Shown piece after piece: positions 62,993 to 64,000 of a DNA stretch of 64,000 bases. The notes below the pieces were generated by a model. That model made no database searches, had not been told where the DNA came from, and saw nothing but the letters and a program-made list of their open reading frames with translations. Positions within the stretch are counted from its first letter, which is position 1; each line of letters starts with the position of its first letter. The position numbers and the translations under genes were made by a program. Source of the DNA: Methyloligella sp. Its GTDB lineage: Bacteria > Pseudomonadota > Alphaproteobacteria > Rhizobiales > HXMU1428-3. The DNA is taken from positions 124,001 to 188,000 of the forward strand of contig BQJJ01000002.1 in assembly GCA_021604645.1 (NCBI GenBank). Direction: 5' to 3'.

Positions 62993-64000
62993 TCAAGCAA
63001 CCTGGCTAGCACTTTCAATCCACTCTTTCACTTCTTCCAAGTCTGGTTCATTACCAACCCGAAGCAAACGCTCACCATCTGACGTTAACAAAAAGGCTTG
63101 CAAGTCAACAAGCAAAGTCTCGGGATTAGCTTCTACAACACGGTCTCGCGTTCTATACCCACACCCAACCAAAAATTGAGCATCATGCCCACGAAGTCGT
63201 GGAATTTCGCATTGCAATTTAGCCTGGTCTTGCCAGTCTTTGACAACTTGCGGAGTTATGTATCTGACATCCAATTCGCCAGCAACTTGTTCTGGATCCG
63301 CAGATAAAAGATCTTCAACCGTTTTAACACCAACAACCCCAAGTCGTTTTGCTGTTTTTGCACCAATAGAGGGCGCATCTTCAACTTGATCAGAGCGTTC
63401 TAAATAATGGGTTGGCTTTTGCTGCGGCCGCTTTTCTGGGAGGGAAACAGGCTCCTCACCTTCTTCTTTCTCATGACGGTCATAACTCGACTTATCAACT
63501 TCCTCTTCCTGTTCCATTAATTTCTCAATGGCAAGCTCAGCTTCAGTTGGTCCTTCATCTTCTTGCGTCTCGTCTTCATCATCGTCATTATCTTTAATGC
63601 CAAGAACTTCAGAACGGTGCAGTGCCTTAATCACTCGATCATCTTCAGGTAACGTCTCTTCAACTTTCCCAGTTTGTTGCAGTTCATCATACATCGCCTC
63701 AACCAAAGCTTTATCAGCTGCATCATCCAGTTTTCTCGTCACCCATCTCACAGGTATTTTTAGGCCAGCCATGAAAGTTTCTGCAGTTAGGGAAACATCA
63801 GGCGCTGATTTACCTGAGGCTCTAATCGCTTGATCAAGCACAAGTGCAAACCCACGAGACGCATATTGAATAAGTTCCGCTAAAACCACATGGCCAAGCT
63901 CGTTATACCCCTCTTCAGGCTTCACAACGCCTCGGTCAAAATTATAATGTGCAATCAAATGAGAATAATATTTATTCGAAACCGTCGCCCCCTCACGCAC
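62993..64000 (-). CDS. DUF4332-containing protein (C-terminal 335 residues; N-terminus beyond right edge)
   Basis: The reading frame is open to the right edge, so the GTG at 64000 is only the first codon in view. The visible part opens with a helical region (AHYNFDRGVVKPEEGYNELG, LDQAIRASGKSAPDVSLTAE), then a long acidic linker (DNDDDEDETQEDEGPTEAEL), and ends in a DUF4332 helix-hairpin-helix-like domain (DAPSIGAKTAKRLGVVGVKT, VEDLLSADPEQVAGEL, AQFLVGCGYRTRDRVVEANP), a fold that often binds DNA or protein. The N-terminal domain that would show its activity is not in the window. Confidence 0.75.
   Translation of the reverse strand: MREGATVSNKYYSHLIAHYNFDRGVVKPEEGYNELGHVVLAELIQYASRGFALVLDQAIRASGKSAPDVSLTAETFMAGLKIPVRWVTRKLDDAADKALVEAMYDELQQTGKVEETLPEDDRVIKALHRSEVLGIKDNDDDEDETQEDEGPTEAELAIEKLMEQEEEVDKSSYDRHEKEEGEEPVSLPEKRPQQKPTHYLERSDQVEDAPSIGAKTAKRLGVVGVKTVEDLLSADPEQVAGELDVRYITPQVVKDWQDQAKLQCEIPRLRGHDAQFLVGCGYRTRDRVVEANPETLLVDLQAFLLTSDGERLLRVGNEPDLEEVKEWIESASQVA

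Noticed and set aside
1-64000. tRNA, rRNA or riboswitch genes
   Set aside because: I looked for tRNA-like cloverleaf sequence, rRNA segments and common riboswitch cores and found no convincing case.

Overview
The window looks like a chromosomal segment of an AT-rich marine alphaproteobacterium. A Hyphomicrobiales-type trimeric porin, an ELM1-like protein, a DUF2336 protein, a trxB/Lrp/LysR neighbourhood, an AcuR/AcuI acrylate module and a Zur-type box all fit that class. This placement is inferred from gene content; there is no rRNA or tRNA gene in the window to anchor it.

Layout. 1-4.9 kb: the first part of a PQQ-dependent alcohol dehydrogenase (cut by the window edge), a soluble chemoreceptor and a porin, all on the minus strand, with a divergent AraC-family regulator. 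5.9-15.7 kb: a minus-strand acyl-CoA degradation block (fused hydroxyacyl-CoA dehydrogenase/enoyl-CoA hydratase, DmdC-like acyl-CoA dehydrogenase, etfB, etfA, then an acyl-CoA ligase and a decayed ligase relative). It is controlled by a divergent TetR regulator with a pair of palindromic operators between them. 15.7-29.5 kb: an accessory island. It begins with degenerate IS3 and IS1595 remnants, continues with part of a conjugation/mobilisation module (DUF3363 relaxase, TraF-like peptidase, excisionase-like protein, DUF2285 protein, DUF736 protein), two divergent XRE repressors around a palindrome, and ends in a two-gene cassette. The cassette encodes a (pseudo)kinase-SF1 helicase and an overlapping PLD nuclease. 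This is the architecture of the type I Mokosh anti-phage system and is the main find of the window.

29.5-36 kb: a FIST-chemoreceptor gene split by one in-frame stop codon, a short-chain dehydrogenase, acuI and acuR with matching TAGAC-N5-GTCTA operators, and an ABC exporter. 36.2-39.1 kb: an exported protein built of Gly-X3 repeats and a zinc-limitation operon (COG0523 GTPase plus DUF1826) under a perfect 20-bp Zur-like palindrome. 39.2-46.4 kb: a sulfide-oxidation-like set (FccB flavoprotein, two small cytochromes c, SulP transporter) mixed with hypothetical genes and an unusual receiver protein with a membrane tail. 46.5-64 kb: mostly housekeeping genes (carA, carB, greA, YqeY, RlpA-like, trxB, Lrp, LysR, ELM1) with a ChaN-like protein between carA and carB, ending in a large DUF4332 protein cut by the right edge.

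Recurrent small-scale structure includes a dispersed repeat with a GGATGC...GCATC hairpin placed just after several genes, a GC-rich cluster of hairpins at 43.2-43.4 kb, and operator-like palindromes ahead of most regulators. Several island genes are broken by single-base changes in A-runs; one of these is exactly a canonical -1 frameshift heptamer.
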